The notes beneath the pieces are model-generated. The model was not told where the DNA came from. It saw only the letters and a list, made by a program, of their open reading frames with translations, and did not search any database. DNA of 47,877 nucleotides, taken from Sulfurimonas sp. (GTDB lineage: Bacteria > Campylobacterota > Campylobacteria > Campylobacterales > Sulfurimonadaceae). Shown one piece after another: positions 16,542-25,965 of this stretch. Position 1 is the first letter of the stretch. Every line of letters starts with the position of its first letter. The translations under genes and the position numbers were made by a program. The stretch lies in NCBI GenBank assembly GCA_002899765.1, contig PPDH01000040.1, positions 37,478 through 85,354 on the forward strand. Reading direction: 5' to 3'.

Positions 16542-17615
16542 ATGGGTATTTTAGATATTGTGAAGCCGGGTGTGTTATTTGGCAATGATGTGCAAAAAGT
16601 TTATCAATATGCTAAGGAGAACGGGTTTGCTATTCCCGCAATAAATGTTGTCGGGACAGACTCCGTAAATGCGATACTCGAAGCTGCAGCTAAAGTAAAA
16701 TCACCCGTAATTATTCAGTTTAGTAATGGCGGAGCATCATACTATGCAGGAAAAGGTTTAAGTAACGAAGGAGAAAAAGCGGCGATTTTAGGCGCAGTAT
16801 CGGGTGCGATACATATACATATGATGGCAGAGGCATACGGAATCCCTGTTATTTTACATACAGACCATGCGGCAAAAAAACTTCTTCCTTGGATAGATGC
16901 ACTTCTTGATGAGGGTGAAAAATATTACAAAATACATGGCAAGCCTTTATACTCTTCTCACATGTTAGATCTCTCCGAAGAGCCTTTAGAAGAGAATGTG
17001 GCAATTTGTAAAAAGTATCTTCAAAGAATGAGTAAAATCGGCATGAGTATAGAGATAGAGCTGGGTGTTACCGGCGGCGAAGAGGATGGAGTGGATAACT
17101 CAAACATCGATAACTCACTTCTTTACACGCAGCCTGAAGATGTTGCGTATGCCTACAAAGAGTTGAGCGAAGTATCTCCGCATTTTACTATTGCCGCATC
17201 ATTTGGTAATGTTCACGGTGTATATAAACCCGGTAATGTAGTGCTTACTCCAAAAATTTTGGATAACTCTCAAAAATATATAGAGGAGAAATTTGGCACC
17301 GGCGAAAAGCCTGTTAATTTCGTATTTCACGGAGGTTCAGGCTCAACTTTGCAAGAGATTCGTGAAGCAATTAGTTATGGCGTAATTAAGATGAATATCG
17401 ACACCGATACACAGTGGGCTACATGGATAGGCGTCAAAGAGTATTATGAGAAAAATAGAGATTATCTTCAGGGGCAGATTGGAAATCCACAGGGCGAAGA
17501 TAAGCCGAATAAAAACTACTATGACCCTAGAAAATGGCTTAGAGCAGGTCAGCTTACTTTGATTCAAAGAGTTGAGAGTGCTTTTTCAGATCTGAATGCT
17601 CTAGGTAGAAATTAA
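16542..17615 (+). CDS. fba: Class II fructose-bisphosphate aldolase
   Basis: The enzyme splits or forms fructose 1,6-bisphosphate in glycolysis and gluconeogenesis, and in autotrophs it feeds carbohydrate synthesis. I place the start at ATG 16542 (357 residues), because MGILDIVKPGV aligns with the start of E. coli FbaA, whereas the upstream ATG at 16476 adds 22 unrelated residues. Zinc and substrate motifs are HTDHAAK, GVTGGEEDGVDN, FGNVHGVY and FHGGSGS. It is monocistronic and ends in a bidirectional hairpin. The long FbaA-type class IIA form is evident from the length. Confidence 0.96.
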   Translation: MGILDIVKPGVLFGNDVQKVYQYAKENGFAIPAINVVGTDSVNAILEAAAKVKSPVIIQFSNGGASYYAGKGLSNEGEKAAILGAVSGAIHIHMMAEAYGIPVILHTDHAAKKLLPWIDALLDEGEKYYKIHGKPLYSSHMLDLSEEPLEENVAICKKYLQRMSKIGMSIEIELGVTGGEEDGVDNSNIDNSLLYTQPEDVAYAYKELSEVSPHFTIAASFGNVHGVYKPGNVVLTPKILDNSQKYIEEKFGTGEKPVNFVFHGGSGSTLQEIREAISYGVIKMNIDTDTQWATWIGVKEYYEKNRDYLQGQIGNPQGEDKPNKNYYDPRKWLRAGQLTLIQRVESAFSDLNALGRN

Positions 17616-17620
17616 CACAG

Positions 17621-17647
17621 ATAACATGTAGAGCCTCTACATGTTAT
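17621..17647. terminator. Bidirectional hairpin between convergent genes
   Basis: A perfect 12-bp stem (17621-17632 and 17636-17647) with a GCC loop is followed by a T-rich run on the plus strand. It begins 6 nt after the aldolase stop. The stop codon of the convergent minus-strand gene (17644-17646) lies inside the stem. Confidence 0.8.
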
Positions 17648-17988
17648 TTTAGCTCTTCATAAATGTCTTCTATATTTTTGAGATGCGGGTTTTGTAAAAA
17701 ATATGAAAAGAGCACTCTGTTTAATCTGTTTTCGTTAAATCTCCAAAACTTTTTTTTATCAAATTCTTCATCAGTAATCATTAAATCAAAAAGTTTCTTG
17801 CCCTCAAGATTCCCGCCGTTTTTCTTGATTACCTTTAGCATTAAATGTTGCAGCTCTTCTTGTGCTTCTTTTGTCGTGTCATCATCTTCTAGCTGTTTAT
17901 TGGGTAAAAATGCATATATTTTCCAAAAGCTAACCGCAAAAAGAAGTATAAAAAATATCATCATAAGAGATGATGTTTCAATTTCCAT
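17644..17988 (-). CDS. Small single-span membrane protein, function unknown
   Basis: The 114-residue protein has one N-terminal membrane span (about residues 8-27). A soluble helical domain follows, containing NGGNLEGKKLFDLMITDEEFD. I recognise no family. An AAAGGTAG site supports the ATG at 17988. It is transcribed toward the aldolase gene and shares its terminator. The soluble part should face the cytoplasm or periplasm; the topology is not clear. Confidence 0.68.
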   Translation of the reverse strand: MEIETSSLMMIFFILLFAVSFWKIYAFLPNKQLEDDDTTKEAQEELQHLMLKVIKKNGGNLEGKKLFDLMITDEEFDKKKFWRFNENRLNRVLFSYFLQNPHLKNIEDIYEELK

Positions 17989-18065
17989 AGGCTACCTTTT
18001 GTTTTTAGTTAATTATAGAGGAAGTATCATAATATTTGGTTAAAATTTCAGCCTAGGAAATGAAA

Positions 18066-18773
18066 ATGAATGATAAAGTATTTACAAAACCGATAAAAAA
18101 ACAGTTTGAATTTGATGAAGAGGTTGCTGCAGTCTTTGATGACATGTTACAGCGAAGCGTGCCTTTTTATAAAGAGTCGCAAAAGATTACTGAGTTTTTT
18201 GCCATAAAACAGCTCAAAGATGGCGGAACTGCCTATGATTTAGGGTGCTCAACAGCCACACTCCTCATAAGCATAAGCAGAAAATTAAAAACGGGTGCCA
18301 CTCTTGTCGGACTTGACAACTCAGAAGCAATGCTGGAGCAGGCGAGAAAGAAGTGCGAAGCATTTAAAGCAGATATAGAGTTAGAAAATGCTGATATTTT
18401 AGATTATGACTATAAAGAAGCAGACCTTTTTATCAGTAATTATACTCTGCAATTTATTCGACCGCTGATTCGTGAGAAACTTCTAAAAAAGATATCGGCT
18501 TCACTCAAAAAAGAGGGACTTTTTATCTTTAGCGAAAAAGTTATAAGTCATCACCCAAAGCTTAACAAAGATCTTATTGAGTGTTATTACGACTTTAAAA
18601 AAGAGCAGGGTTATTCTGAGTATGAGATAATGCAAAAAAGAGAAGCGCTTGAGAATGTTCTGGTGCCTTATAGTGAAGATGAAAATATTAAAATGGCAAA
18701 AAACTGTGGTTTTTCGCACTGTGAGGTAGTATTTCGCTGGGCAAATTTTGCAACTTTCATAGCTATAAAATAA
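18066..18773 (+). CDS. cmoA: Carboxy-S-adenosyl-L-methionine synthase
   Basis: CmoA makes carboxy-SAM from SAM and prephenate for the cmo5U wobble modification of tRNA. The 235-residue protein has the class I methyltransferase fold, with [11 protein letters not shown] (SAM loop), [15 protein letters not shown] and NYTLQFI. The last motif and the C-terminal WANFATFIA fit CmoA rather than a general methyltransferase. Two ATGs lie in frame (18060 and 18066); the second has better spacing to TAGGA. CmoB, its partner, is not in the window. Confidence 0.92.
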   Translation: MNDKVFTKPIKKQFEFDEEVAAVFDDMLQRSVPFYKESQKITEFFAIKQLKDGGTAYDLGCSTATLLISISRKLKTGATLVGLDNSEAMLEQARKKCEAFKADIELENADILDYDYKEADLFISNYTLQFIRPLIREKLLKKISASLKKEGLFIFSEKVISHHPKLNKDLIECYYDFKKEQGYSEYEIMQKREALENVLVPYSEDENIKMAKNCGFSHCEVVFRWANFATFIAIK

Positions 18774-18921
18774 AATTACTTTATATTTCGTCGTTAATTT
18801 ATCTCAATGTATTAGAGTACATTTTTATTAAATTGCCTAGAACTATTTTGTAATTTTAATTTATAGGATTTTTATAAATAGCTTCATATTTAGTTCTTAA
18901 TTTATAAAAATTGTTTTAAAA

Positions 18922-19182
18922 CTACCAGACATTGCCTTTTGGTTTTGTCTCTTTTTCCTCTTTTTCATCTTCCCCTATAATATATTCTACAATTTTATTT
19001 ACATTTTTGCCGATATCCTCGTATGTTACAATATTGTCATCATTGCAATCTTTGTGGTAATAACCTTGAACATCATAATACTCTTTGCACTCGTTTGCAT
19101 AGTATTTAGCAGATATGCCCGTTCTGTTTGCGCAGCCTAAAAAAAGAAAAAGTGTTGAAGTGATTAATATATATTTTCTCAT
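18922..19182 (-). CDS. Small lipoprotein, function unknown
   Basis: The short protein (86 residues from ATG 19182, or 90 from TTG 19194) has a lipoprotein signal with lipobox FLGC and four further cysteines or acidic stretches in the mature part. The mature part is highly charged and ends in a KEEKETKPKG tail. No family is recognised. It follows nth by 35 nt on the same strand, so it may be co-transcribed. No convincing ribosome site is seen for either start. Confidence 0.6.
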   Translation of the reverse strand: MRKYILITSTLFLFLGCANRTGISAKYYANECKEYYDVQGYYHKDCNDDNIVTYEDIGKNVNKIVEYIIGEDEKEEKETKPKGNVW

Positions 19183-19217
19183 AAATAGCTTCAAGCAAAA
19201 ATTAATCCAATTCTGTT

Positions 19218-19859
19218 TTATACTTTAAAACTCTCTTTTGTTTTGCAGTATGAAGTTAAAAAACACTCATCGCATTTTGGATTTTTTGCCCTGCATATAT
19301 AACGCCCAAAAAGAACCATTCCTTGATGAAGCGTACGTAGATTTGTTTTAAATTTTTTTACAAGTGTTGCTTCTGTTTTTATTGCTGTTTTGTCATCGCT
19401 TAGACCCAGTCGGTGGGAAACTCTAAAAACATGTGTGTCAACAGCCATAAGGTTGGCTCCCGTATACTCTATCATGACAACATTTGCCGTCTTTTGTCCG
19501 ACTCCTGCGAGTGTTACAAGTTCTTTTTCGTCCATCGGAATCTCACCGCCGTAAACCTCTACGACTCTTTTTGCCATTGCTATAATATTTTTTGCTTTGT
19601 TGTTGAAAAAGGAGCAGCTTTTAATGATTGATTTAACATCTTCAATGTCAGCTTCGGCTAAAGTTTTTGGATTTGGATACTTTTTAAAGAGAGCGGGTGT
19701 TATAAGATTTACTCTTACATCTGTACATTGCGCCGAAAGTGCAACTGCAACAACTAGTTCATAAGCATTTTTGTAGTTTAATTCGGTAACTGCGTCACTG
19801 TATTTTTCGATAAAAAGGTCGTGAATCTCTTTAATTTCTAGTTTTGTAGCTTTTTTCAT
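19218..19859 (-). CDS. nth: Endonuclease III
   Basis: Nth removes oxidised pyrimidines and cuts the resulting abasic site in base-excision repair. The 213-residue length is normal. The helix-hairpin-helix LAGVGQKTANVV carries the catalytic lysine, and VDTHVFRV carries the catalytic aspartate. The C-terminal [4Fe-4S] loop has C-x6-C-x2-C-x5-C spacing (CRAKNPKCDECFLTSYC). It starts at ATG 19859 without an obvious ribosome site. The divergent ppiC-like gene lies 85 nt upstream. Confidence 0.95.
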   Translation of the reverse strand: MKKATKLEIKEIHDLFIEKYSDAVTELNYKNAYELVVAVALSAQCTDVRVNLITPALFKKYPNPKTLAEADIEDVKSIIKSCSFFNNKAKNIIAMAKRVVEVYGGEIPMDEKELVTLAGVGQKTANVVMIEYTGANLMAVDTHVFRVSHRLGLSDDKTAIKTEATLVKKFKTNLRTLHQGMVLFGRYICRAKNPKCDECFLTSYCKTKESFKV

Positions 19860-19944
19860 GGTGCAATTATATACAAAATGAGAGTTGTTTAATAATCATT
19901 AGTCTTAACTAACTAAAATTTTTTTACATAAATAAGGAAGAATA

Positions 19945-20775
19945 ATTAAAACAGTAACAAAATTGGTAGCTTCATTAGCTATAGTATCGACAATGTCGAT
20001 GGCTCAAACGTTGGTAACGGTTAACGGTACCGCAATTACTCAAGAAGATGTAGATAAAGAGCTTATGAATGCAACACAAGGGAGATTAAATCAGGTTCCT
20101 CAAGAGAAGCAGGCGGAGTTTAGAAAACAGGTGCTAGAACAGCTAGTCGCTAAAGAGCTTGTTTATGATGACGCAAAAAAAACAGGACTGCTAAACTCGC
20201 CGGATTTTAAAGAGAGATATGAAGAAGTAATTAGCAGAATTAAAAAAGAGGTTGCTATTCAAGTTTGGCAAAAAAGAGAGTTTGACAAGATAGCAATATC
20301 CGAAAAAGAGAAAAAAGATTATTATGATGCAAATAAAGAAGAGTTTGCTGAAGATGAGAGTGTGAGAGCCCGTCATATACTTGTGGAAAAAGAGAGCGAT
20401 GCAAAGAACATTATTGCTCAGTTAAAACCTTTAAAAGGCGAAGCACTTAAAAATAAGTTTATGGAGATTGCGAAAGAGAAGTCTTCATGTGCCAGCGCTC
20501 CAGAGGGTGGAGATTTAGGTTATTTCTCTGAGGGGCAAATGGTGCCTGAGTTCAATAATAAAGCATTTTCTATGAAAGAAAAAGAGATTACTTTGGAGCC
20601 TGTAAAAACGCAATTCGGACATCATGTTATCTATATTGAAGATAAAAAACCAAAAACAACAAGAAACTACTCTGAAGTAAAAGCGGCAATTGAGCAGAGG
20701 TTAAAAGTCGAAAAAGCTAAAAATGTAATGCTGCAGAAGATGAAAGAGCTAGAGAAAAAAGCACAAATCAAATAA
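19945..20775 (+). CDS. Periplasmic parvulin-type PPIase/chaperone (PpiC/SurA/PEB4-like), probable ATT start
   Basis: The protein has a signal peptide ending SMAQ, a SurA-N-like helical region, a PpiC parvulin domain (RARHILV to FGHHVIYIEDKKP) and a C-terminal helix. It resembles the PEB4/Cj0596 chaperone-isomerase that helps outer-membrane protein folding. The best start is ATT at 19945: it lies 3-6 nt after AAGGAAGA and gives a normal n-region (KTVTK). TTG 19963 is 21 nt from the ribosome site and would leave a signal lacking basic residues. An in-frame stop lies at 19933-19935. The length is 276 residues from ATT, or 270 from TTG. Confidence 0.88.
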   Translation: MKTVTKLVASLAIVSTMSMAQTLVTVNGTAITQEDVDKELMNATQGRLNQVPQEKQAEFRKQVLEQLVAKELVYDDAKKTGLLNSPDFKERYEEVISRIKKEVAIQVWQKREFDKIAISEKEKKDYYDANKEEFAEDESVRARHILVEKESDAKNIIAQLKPLKGEALKNKFMEIAKEKSSCASAPEGGDLGYFSEGQMVPEFNNKAFSMKEKEITLEPVKTQFGHHVIYIEDKKPKTTRNYSEVKAAIEQRLKVEKAKNVMLQKMKELEKKAQIK

Positions 20776-20786
20776 ATTCAAAATTT

Positions 20787-21557
20787 ATGTATTCTCCTAT
20801 CTCTGAAATAGATGTTGATGGGAGACGTTTTTATGTTAAAAGAGATGATCTTATAGATCTTTTTTTAGCAGGAAACAAATACCGCAAACTTTATACGCTT
20901 CTACAAACCCCATCAAATAAATTTGACACTATTATCTCTTACGGCGGAACACAGTCCAATGCAATGCTTGCAATTGCGGCCATGTGCAAAGACAAAAGCT
21001 GGAAGTTTGTTTATTATACAAAGCCGCTGAGTGAAACTTTGAAAAATGAAGATTGCGGCAATTTTTATCATGCCAAAAATCTTGGAATGCATCATGTTGA
21101 AATCGAACTTGAGTGCTACAGAGATTTTATAACCTCTTTGAGATTCAATCTTGATGAAAAGACATTTATAATTGACCAAGGAGGAGCTGTTTTAGAGGCA
21201 AAAAAAGGCTTAGAAGTTTTGGCACAAGAGATAAGAAGCAGCAGTTTACATGTAAAATCTTTAGCCACTCCATCGGGAACGGGAACAACGGCACTTTATC
21301 TGGCTCTATCCTTGCCTGAGTATAGAGTTTATACAACACCATGTATCGGTGATGTGTCATATTTAAGAGAGCAGATGCAAGCCCTTTCAAAGATTCCTGA
21401 GAACTTAGTAATACTCAAACCTCAAAAAAAGTATCATTTTGCAAAACCCTATAAAGAGTTTTTAGATATTCAACAAAAGCTATTAGCGAGCGGGGTCGAG
21501 TTTGATTTGATATACGCACCCGGCATGTGGAGAGCAATCTTGGAGCAGACAGATTAA
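20787..21557 (+). CDS. ACC deaminase/D-cysteine desulfhydrase homologue, C-terminally truncated by nonsense codon
   Basis: The protein is a PLP-dependent fold-type II enzyme of the 1-aminocyclopropane-1-carboxylate deaminase/D-cysteine desulfhydrase family. The PLP lysine is in AGNKYRKL (K31) and the cofactor-phosphate loop in SGTGTTAL. Reading stops at TAA 21555-21557, but the same frame continues to TGA 21651-21653 with a conserved end (ILYIHSGGVSGNESM). The native gene was therefore 288 codons with one nonsense change at codon 257. The lost part includes the family's conserved glycine-rich C-terminus, so the product is probably inactive. No clear ribosome site precedes the ATG, 11 nt after the ppiC-like gene, which suggests coupling. 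Confidence 0.85.
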   Translation: MYSPISEIDVDGRRFYVKRDDLIDLFLAGNKYRKLYTLLQTPSNKFDTIISYGGTQSNAMLAIAAMCKDKSWKFVYYTKPLSETLKNEDCGNFYHAKNLGMHHVEIELECYRDFITSLRFNLDEKTFIIDQGGAVLEAKKGLEVLAQEIRSSSLHVKSLATPSGTGTTALYLALSLPEYRVYTTPCIGDVSYLREQMQALSKIPENLVILKPQKKYHFAKPYKEFLDIQQKLLASGVEFDLIYAPGMWRAILEQTD

Positions 21558-21645
21558 GAGATTCTCTATATACACAGCGGTGGCGTAAGCGGAAATGAGA
21601 GCATGATTAACAGATACAAACAAAAAGGTTTATTTAAAAACTCTG

Positions 21646-22323
21646 CTAGATGAAAATAACGTTTTCGTCAATATCTGCTCTTTTTGGCTGATATGTATTG
21701 ATTTTTGCATCTTTATCTTCATAACCGAGTACGATGCTATATAAAAATGCAAGATTTTGTGGAACTTTAAGTACATCTGCTACAACTTTTCCATACTCCG
21801 TTGTTGAGCCTTGAGGACAGCTTTCTACCCCGAATTCTCTAGCTGCAAGCATAATTGTCTGCATGTATGCACCGCAATCAATAAGTGCTCCTTGCGCACC
21901 TTCTATCATGGTTTTATCCGTAAAGACGAAAAAAACACTCTGCGCACCGAACCATCTAAAGTTATCATGCCACATCTTTGTCCGCGTCTCTATGTCTTTT
22001 CTATCTACGTCCATTAAAGTGTAAAGTCCAACGCCCGTTTCTACCCTTCTTTTTTTATAAGGAGCTTTCCAGTTTAGGGGGTAATACTGGATAAATTGGT
22101 CGTTTTCTACACCGTTGTTCATTTTATCGATTATTGCATCGCCGATGTTTTTTAAAACTTTATTATCGCTGATAGCGTATGTAATCCAAGGCTGCATGTT
22201 TGCTCCGCTTGGAGTCATAGAAGCAGCTTTTAAAATTTTTTCTTGAATGTCACGCGGCACGGGTTTTGGTAAAAAGGCTCTTTTTGATGAACGATTTACG
22301 ATAGCATCGATAATTGTTGACAT
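21646..22323 (-). CDS. Nitroreductase-family flavoprotein
   Basis: The 225-residue protein is a FMN-dependent NAD(P)H nitroreductase-fold enzyme. It has the N-terminal RSSKRAFLPKPV arginine/serine motif, ASMTPSGANMQPW and the C-terminal GYEDKDAKIN loop. Substrates in this family vary widely (nitroaromatics, quinones, flavins), so none is assigned. Its end overlaps the residual 3' part of the convergent ACC deaminase-like gene by 8 nt. Confidence 0.92.
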   Translation of the reverse strand: MSTIIDAIVNRSSKRAFLPKPVPRDIQEKILKAASMTPSGANMQPWITYAISDNKVLKNIGDAIIDKMNNGVENDQFIQYYPLNWKAPYKKRRVETGVGLYTLMDVDRKDIETRTKMWHDNFRWFGAQSVFFVFTDKTMIEGAQGALIDCGAYMQTIMLAAREFGVESCPQGSTTEYGKVVADVLKVPQNLAFLYSIVLGYEDKDAKINTYQPKRADIDENVIFI

Positions 22324-22406
22324 ATATATAATCCTAAGTAAAACTTTTTTGAAATTATAATATAAATTGAATTAAAAGGTACTATAATAGTTAAAGACTA
22401 AGGAGA

Positions 22407-22437
22407 CTTGACAATATGTAACTCAACTCGATATAAT
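22407..22437 (+). promoter_or_regulatory. clpB promoter overlapped by HAIR-like (HspR) operator
   Basis: A consensus sigma-70 promoter is present: TTGACA at 22408-22413, an 18-nt spacer and TATAAT at 22432-22437. Overlapping it, 22407-22427 reads CTTGA-- N7 ACTCAA- with arms of seven, close to the HAIR element CTTGAGT-N7-ACTCAAG bound by the heat-shock repressor HspR. HspR is known to repress clpB in Campylobacter. Binding here is inferred. Confidence 0.7.
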
Positions 22438-22468
22438 AATCTTCAAAATAAAAAAAAGGAATTTATAA

Positions 22469-25045
22469 ATGAATAATATATTTGAAAAACTTACAAACAA
22501 TATGACAGAGTCGATTGAATCTGCACTCTCGCTTGCACTATATAATAAAAATCAAGAGGTAGAGCCTATACACTTTTTGTGGGCGCAGCTCACTAACTCA
22601 AACTCCGTACTGAATCAGATGTTCAACAAAATGAATATTGACAAAGTAGCGATTGAGCTTGATGTAAAGAGCATAAGCGAAAAACTTCCTAAATCTTCAA
22701 CCGTCTCAAAAGAGAGCATAAGAATTTCTAAAAATTTTGTTCAGACGCTTGAAAACGGTGTCGGGCTTATGACAAAAAACGGAGATTCGTTTTTAGCTGT
22801 TGACACATATCTGCTGGCAAATTTGAAAAATGAACCGTTTTTCACTCTTCTAAAAAAGTACACTGATATATCCGAATTGGCAAAAAATATAGAGGCTTCC
22901 CGTGGCACTACAAAGATTGATTCTCAAAGTTCGGACGAGACGCTGGAGTCGCTTAAAAAATATGGAATAGACTTAACCGCAGAAGCAAAAGAGGGAAAAC
23001 TCTCTCCTGTTATCGGACGCGATGAAGAGATTACGCGCATGATGCAGATACTAATCCGTAAAACTAAAAACAATCCTATGCTGCTCGGAGAACCTGGTGT
23101 GGGTAAAACAGCACTTGTAGAAGGTTTGGCTCAAAGAATCAGTGACGGAAAAGTTCCGACATCTCTGCAAAATAAAAAGGTAATAGCACTTGACATGAGC
23201 GCTTTGATTGCCGGTGCAAAATATAGAGGCGAGTTTGAAGATAGACTCAAAGCCGTTATTGACGAGGTAAAAAAGAGCGGTAATATTATACTTTTCATAG
23301 ATGAGATTCATACGATTGTAGGAGCGGGAGCAAGTGAAGGAAGCATGGATGCGGCAAACATCCTAAAACCTGCACTTGCACGCGGAGAACTTCACACGAT
23401 TGGGGCAACGACACTTAAAGAGTATAGAAAATATTTTGAAAAGGATATGGCGCTTCAGAGACGTTTCTTGCCGATTAATCTTGATGAACCGAGCGTAAAT
23501 CAGTCGCTTCAGATTCTTCGCGGTATAAAAGAGCGACTTGAGACTCACCATAATGTAACTATTACCGATAGCGCTTTAGTTGCCGCGGCAAAACTCTCAG
23601 ACAGATATATAGCAGACAGATTTCTACCTGACAAGGCAATCGACCTTATAGATGAAGCCGCAGCCGAACTTAAGATGCAGATAGAATCAGAGCCGCATGC
23701 CCTAAGCAATGCAAAGATAAAAAGCTCCGAGCTACATGTTGAGCAAGAGGCTCTTAAAATGGAAGATACTCCCGCAAATACAAAACGTCTTGTTGAGATT
23801 AAAAAAGAGCTTGCAGATGTTGAAGAGAAAGTGAGGAGTTTAGAGGCGCAGTTTGCTTATGAGAGAGAGGTTTTTGGAAAAATCTCAAGTATCAAAAATG
23901 AGATTGAAGCAAAAAGAAGAGAAGCTAATGTGGCAAAAAGTTCATCAGAGTTTAACCGTGCCGCGGAGATAGAGTATGGTGAGATTCCTGCACTTTTAAA
24001 ACAAGAAAAAGAGATTACCGAGAGTTGGGAAAAACTTCAAAAGGAGGGAACGCTTCTTAAAAACAGCGTCGATGAGGAGTCAATTGCTTCTATTATCTCA
24101 AGATGGACAGGTATTCCTGTTAAGAAGATGCTCCAAGCCGATAAAGATAAGATTTTAAATGTTGAAGAGGAGCTAAACAAAGAGGTCGTCGGACAGAGCA
24201 AGGCTACACATGCAGTTGCTCGCGCGATAAAAAGAAACAAAGCAGGACTCTCAAGCGGCAACTCGCCGATTGGAAGTTTTCTCTTTTTAGGACCTACGGG
24301 TGTGGGGAAAACGCAAACTGCTAAAACATTGGCAAAATTTCTGTTTGACTCTGCCGATGCTATGATTCGAATAGATATGAGCGAATATATGGAGAAACAT
24401 TCAGTTTCTCGTTTGGTCGGAGCTGCACCAGGATATGTGGGCTATGAAGAGGGCGGACAGCTTACCGAGGCGGTAAGAAGAAAGCCTTACAGCGTAATTT
24501 TATTTGATGAGGTTGAGAAAGCGCATCCTGATGTGTTCAATATTTTACTGCAGGTTTTAGATGATGGAAGATTAACCGATAACAAAGGTGTCACGGTTGA
24601 CTTTACAAACACTATTATAATACTCACTTCAAATATCGCAAGTGATAAGATAATCAACAATCCAAATTCAGATGCGCTTCAAGAGATGGTTTTGGGTGAG
24701 TTGAAACAGGCATTTAAACCGGAATTTTTGAATAGACTTGATGATATAGTTATCTTTAACGCGCTTGGACGTGAGCTGATAGTGGGAATAGTAGATATAT
24801 TTTTTAGTGAAATTGCGCAAAAAGTAGCCTCTAGAGATATAACCCTGACACTTAGCAAAAATGCAAAAGCGTATATAGCTGAAGCCGGATTTGATCCGGT
24901 TTATGGGGCAAGACCTCTTAAGCGTGCTCTTTATGAGATAGTTGAAGACAGACTTGCGGAACTCATTCTTGAAGGTAAAGTTCAAGAGGGTTCACATGTA
25001 GAGTTTGATTTTGAAGACGGTGAAATAAAGGTTAAAATATCTTGA
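22469..25045 (+). CDS. clpB: ATP-dependent chaperone ClpB
   Basis: ClpB is the AAA+ disaggregase that, with DnaK, rescues aggregated proteins after heat stress. The 858-residue protein has the Clp N domain, NBD1 (Walker A GEPGVGKT), the coiled-coil middle domain (about 400-520) and NBD2 (GPTGVGKT, with [10 protein letters not shown] pore loop and [15 protein letters not shown]). A clear AAGGAAT site precedes the ATG. It has its own promoter with a probable HspR operator and is the only heat-shock chaperone gene in this region. Confidence 0.97.
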   Translation: MNNIFEKLTNNMTESIESALSLALYNKNQEVEPIHFLWAQLTNSNSVLNQMFNKMNIDKVAIELDVKSISEKLPKSSTVSKESIRISKNFVQTLENGVGLMTKNGDSFLAVDTYLLANLKNEPFFTLLKKYTDISELAKNIEASRGTTKIDSQSSDETLESLKKYGIDLTAEAKEGKLSPVIGRDEEITRMMQILIRKTKNNPMLLGEPGVGKTALVEGLAQRISDGKVPTSLQNKKVIALDMSALIAGAKYRGEFEDRLKAVIDEVKKSGNIILFIDEIHTIVGAGASEGSMDAANILKPALARGELHTIGATTLKEYRKYFEKDMALQRRFLPINLDEPSVNQSLQILRGIKERLETHHNVTITDSALVAAAKLSDRYIADRFLPDKAIDLIDEAAAELKMQIESEPHALSNAKIKSSELHVEQEALKMEDTPANTKRLVEIKKELADVEEKVRSLEAQFAYEREVFGKISSIKNEIEAKRREANVAKSSSEFNRAAEIEYGEIPALLKQEKEITESWEKLQKEGTLLKNSVDEESIASIISRWTGIPVKKMLQADKDKILNVEEELNKEVVGQSKATHAVARAIKRNKAGLSSGNSPIGSFLFLGPTGVGKTQTAKTLAKFLFDSADAMIRIDMSEYMEKHSVSRLVGAAPGYVGYEEGGQLTEAVRRKPYSVILFDEVEKAHPDVFNILLQVLDDGRLTDNKGVTVDFTNTIIILTSNIASDKIINNPNSDALQEMVLGELKQAFKPEFLNRLDDIVIFNALGRELIVGIVDIFFSEIAQKVASRDITLTLSKNAKAYIAEAGFDPVYGARPLKRALYEIVEDRLAELILEGKVQEGSHVEFDFEDGEIKVKIS

Positions 25046-25161
25046 TAAGAATCTTTAGATGTTACATAAGTGTGTTTAATTGCCCTGATGTGCAAATCTT
25101 AACCGCGCTTTAAGTAACTTTCTTATATGATTTCGGACTTAATTTTAAAGAAGGATATGTC

Positions 25162-25296
25162 ATGAAAAGAACATACCAGCCTCATAACACGCCAAGAAAG
25201 AGAACTCACGGTTTTAGATCAAGAATGGCGACAAAAAATGGACGCAATGTAATTAACCGTCGTCGTGCAAAAGGTCGTAAAAAATTGTCGGTTTAG
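25162..25296 (+). CDS. rpmH: 50S ribosomal protein L34
   Basis: The 44-residue protein is complete L34, beginning [14 protein letters not shown] and ending [12 protein letters not shown], with a good AAGGA site before the ATG. It opens the conserved cluster rpmH-rnpA-yidD-yidC-jag-mnmE. Its stop overlaps the start region of rnpA, the normal arrangement for this pair. The 116-nt gap after clpB carries no clear promoter; an oriC was not found. Confidence 0.96.
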   Translation: MKRTYQPHNTPRKRTHGFRSRMATKNGRNVINRRRAKGRKKLSV

Positions 25297-25637
25297 GAAA
25301 TTTCTATACGCTGAAACTCCACAAAGAGTTTCAGTACATATATAGAAAAGGAAAAGATGCACACGCTGATAGTGTCGTGCTTTTTTTCCTTCCCGCAAAT
25401 GAGATTCATAAAGTGGGTTTTACGGCTACCAAAAAAATCGGCAATGCCGTAAAAAGAAACAGAGCCAAAAGAAGACTTAGAGCTCTTTTTCTTGAATTTT
25501 CCCCCTTACTTAAAGATGGCACATATATTTTTGTAGCCAAGCAAGCAATCAATGACGTAACATATAAAAAACTAAAAAATGATTTCCAAAAGATTTTAAA
25601 TCGTTTAAATGCATTAAAGAAAGAGCTTGATGTTTAG
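25293..25637 (+). CDS. rnpA: Ribonuclease P protein component, non-canonical start
   Basis: RnpA is the protein subunit of RNase P, which cuts tRNA leaders. The core is clear: [13 protein letters not shown], the RNR signature [20 protein letters not shown] and a C-terminal helix. The homologous N-terminus begins upstream of the first canonical start (GTG 25377). Reading back in frame, NF before the LKLHKEF region aligns with the Campylobacter RnpA start as I recall it, placing the initiator at TTA 25293, overlapping the rpmH stop. CTG 25311 and ATT 25284 are other options. The 3' end overlaps yidD. Confidence 0.9.
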   Translation, partial: LGNFYTLKLHKEFQYIYRKGKDAHADSVVLFFLPANEIHKVGFTATKKIGNAVKRNRAKRRLRALFLEFSPLLKDGTYIFVAKQAINDVTYKKLKNDFQKILNRLNALKKELDV

Positions 25638-25965
25638 GAAGTTTTTACTCAAGCTTTTGTGGCTTTATCAGAAGTTTTTTACTCTTATTGGATACGGTAG
25701 TTGCAGATATTACCCGACATGTAGTGAATATGCAAGAATAAACTTTGAAAATAACTCTATTTCAAGTGCTTTTTACCACACTTTTACTAGAATACTGCGT
25801 TGTAATCAATTGTTTGACGGAGGCATAGAGTATCCACTGCTCGATAAACTGTCACTAAAGCCCACAAAAATAGGGGTTGATTCTATAAAATATTGGTTGG
25901 TTCCAAATAAAAAAAACCGTTTTTATATTATAAAAAATTTTTCATTTAAGGGTAAAATGTGTTAG
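25630..25965 (+). CDS. yidD: Membrane protein insertion efficiency factor YidD
   Basis: YidD is a small peripheral membrane protein that assists YidC in inserting inner-membrane proteins. The 111-residue product has the family signature CRYYPTCSEYA, followed by the LRCNQLFDGGIEYPL segment. I take the ATG at 25630; a TTG lies one codon earlier. It overlaps the end of rnpA (8 nt) and the start of yidC (7 nt). The long C-terminal part after the core (from about residue 75) is rather variable. Confidence 0.93.
   Translation: MFRKFLLKLLWLYQKFFTLIGYGSCRYYPTCSEYARINFENNSISSAFYHTFTRILRCNQLFDGGIEYPLLDKLSLKPTKIGVDSIKYWLVPNKKNRFYIIKNFSFKGKMC

Noticed and set aside
25046-25161. An origin of replication next to rpmH
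   Set aside because: The gap is 116 nt and I found no DnaA-box cluster; dnaA and dnaN are also absent.
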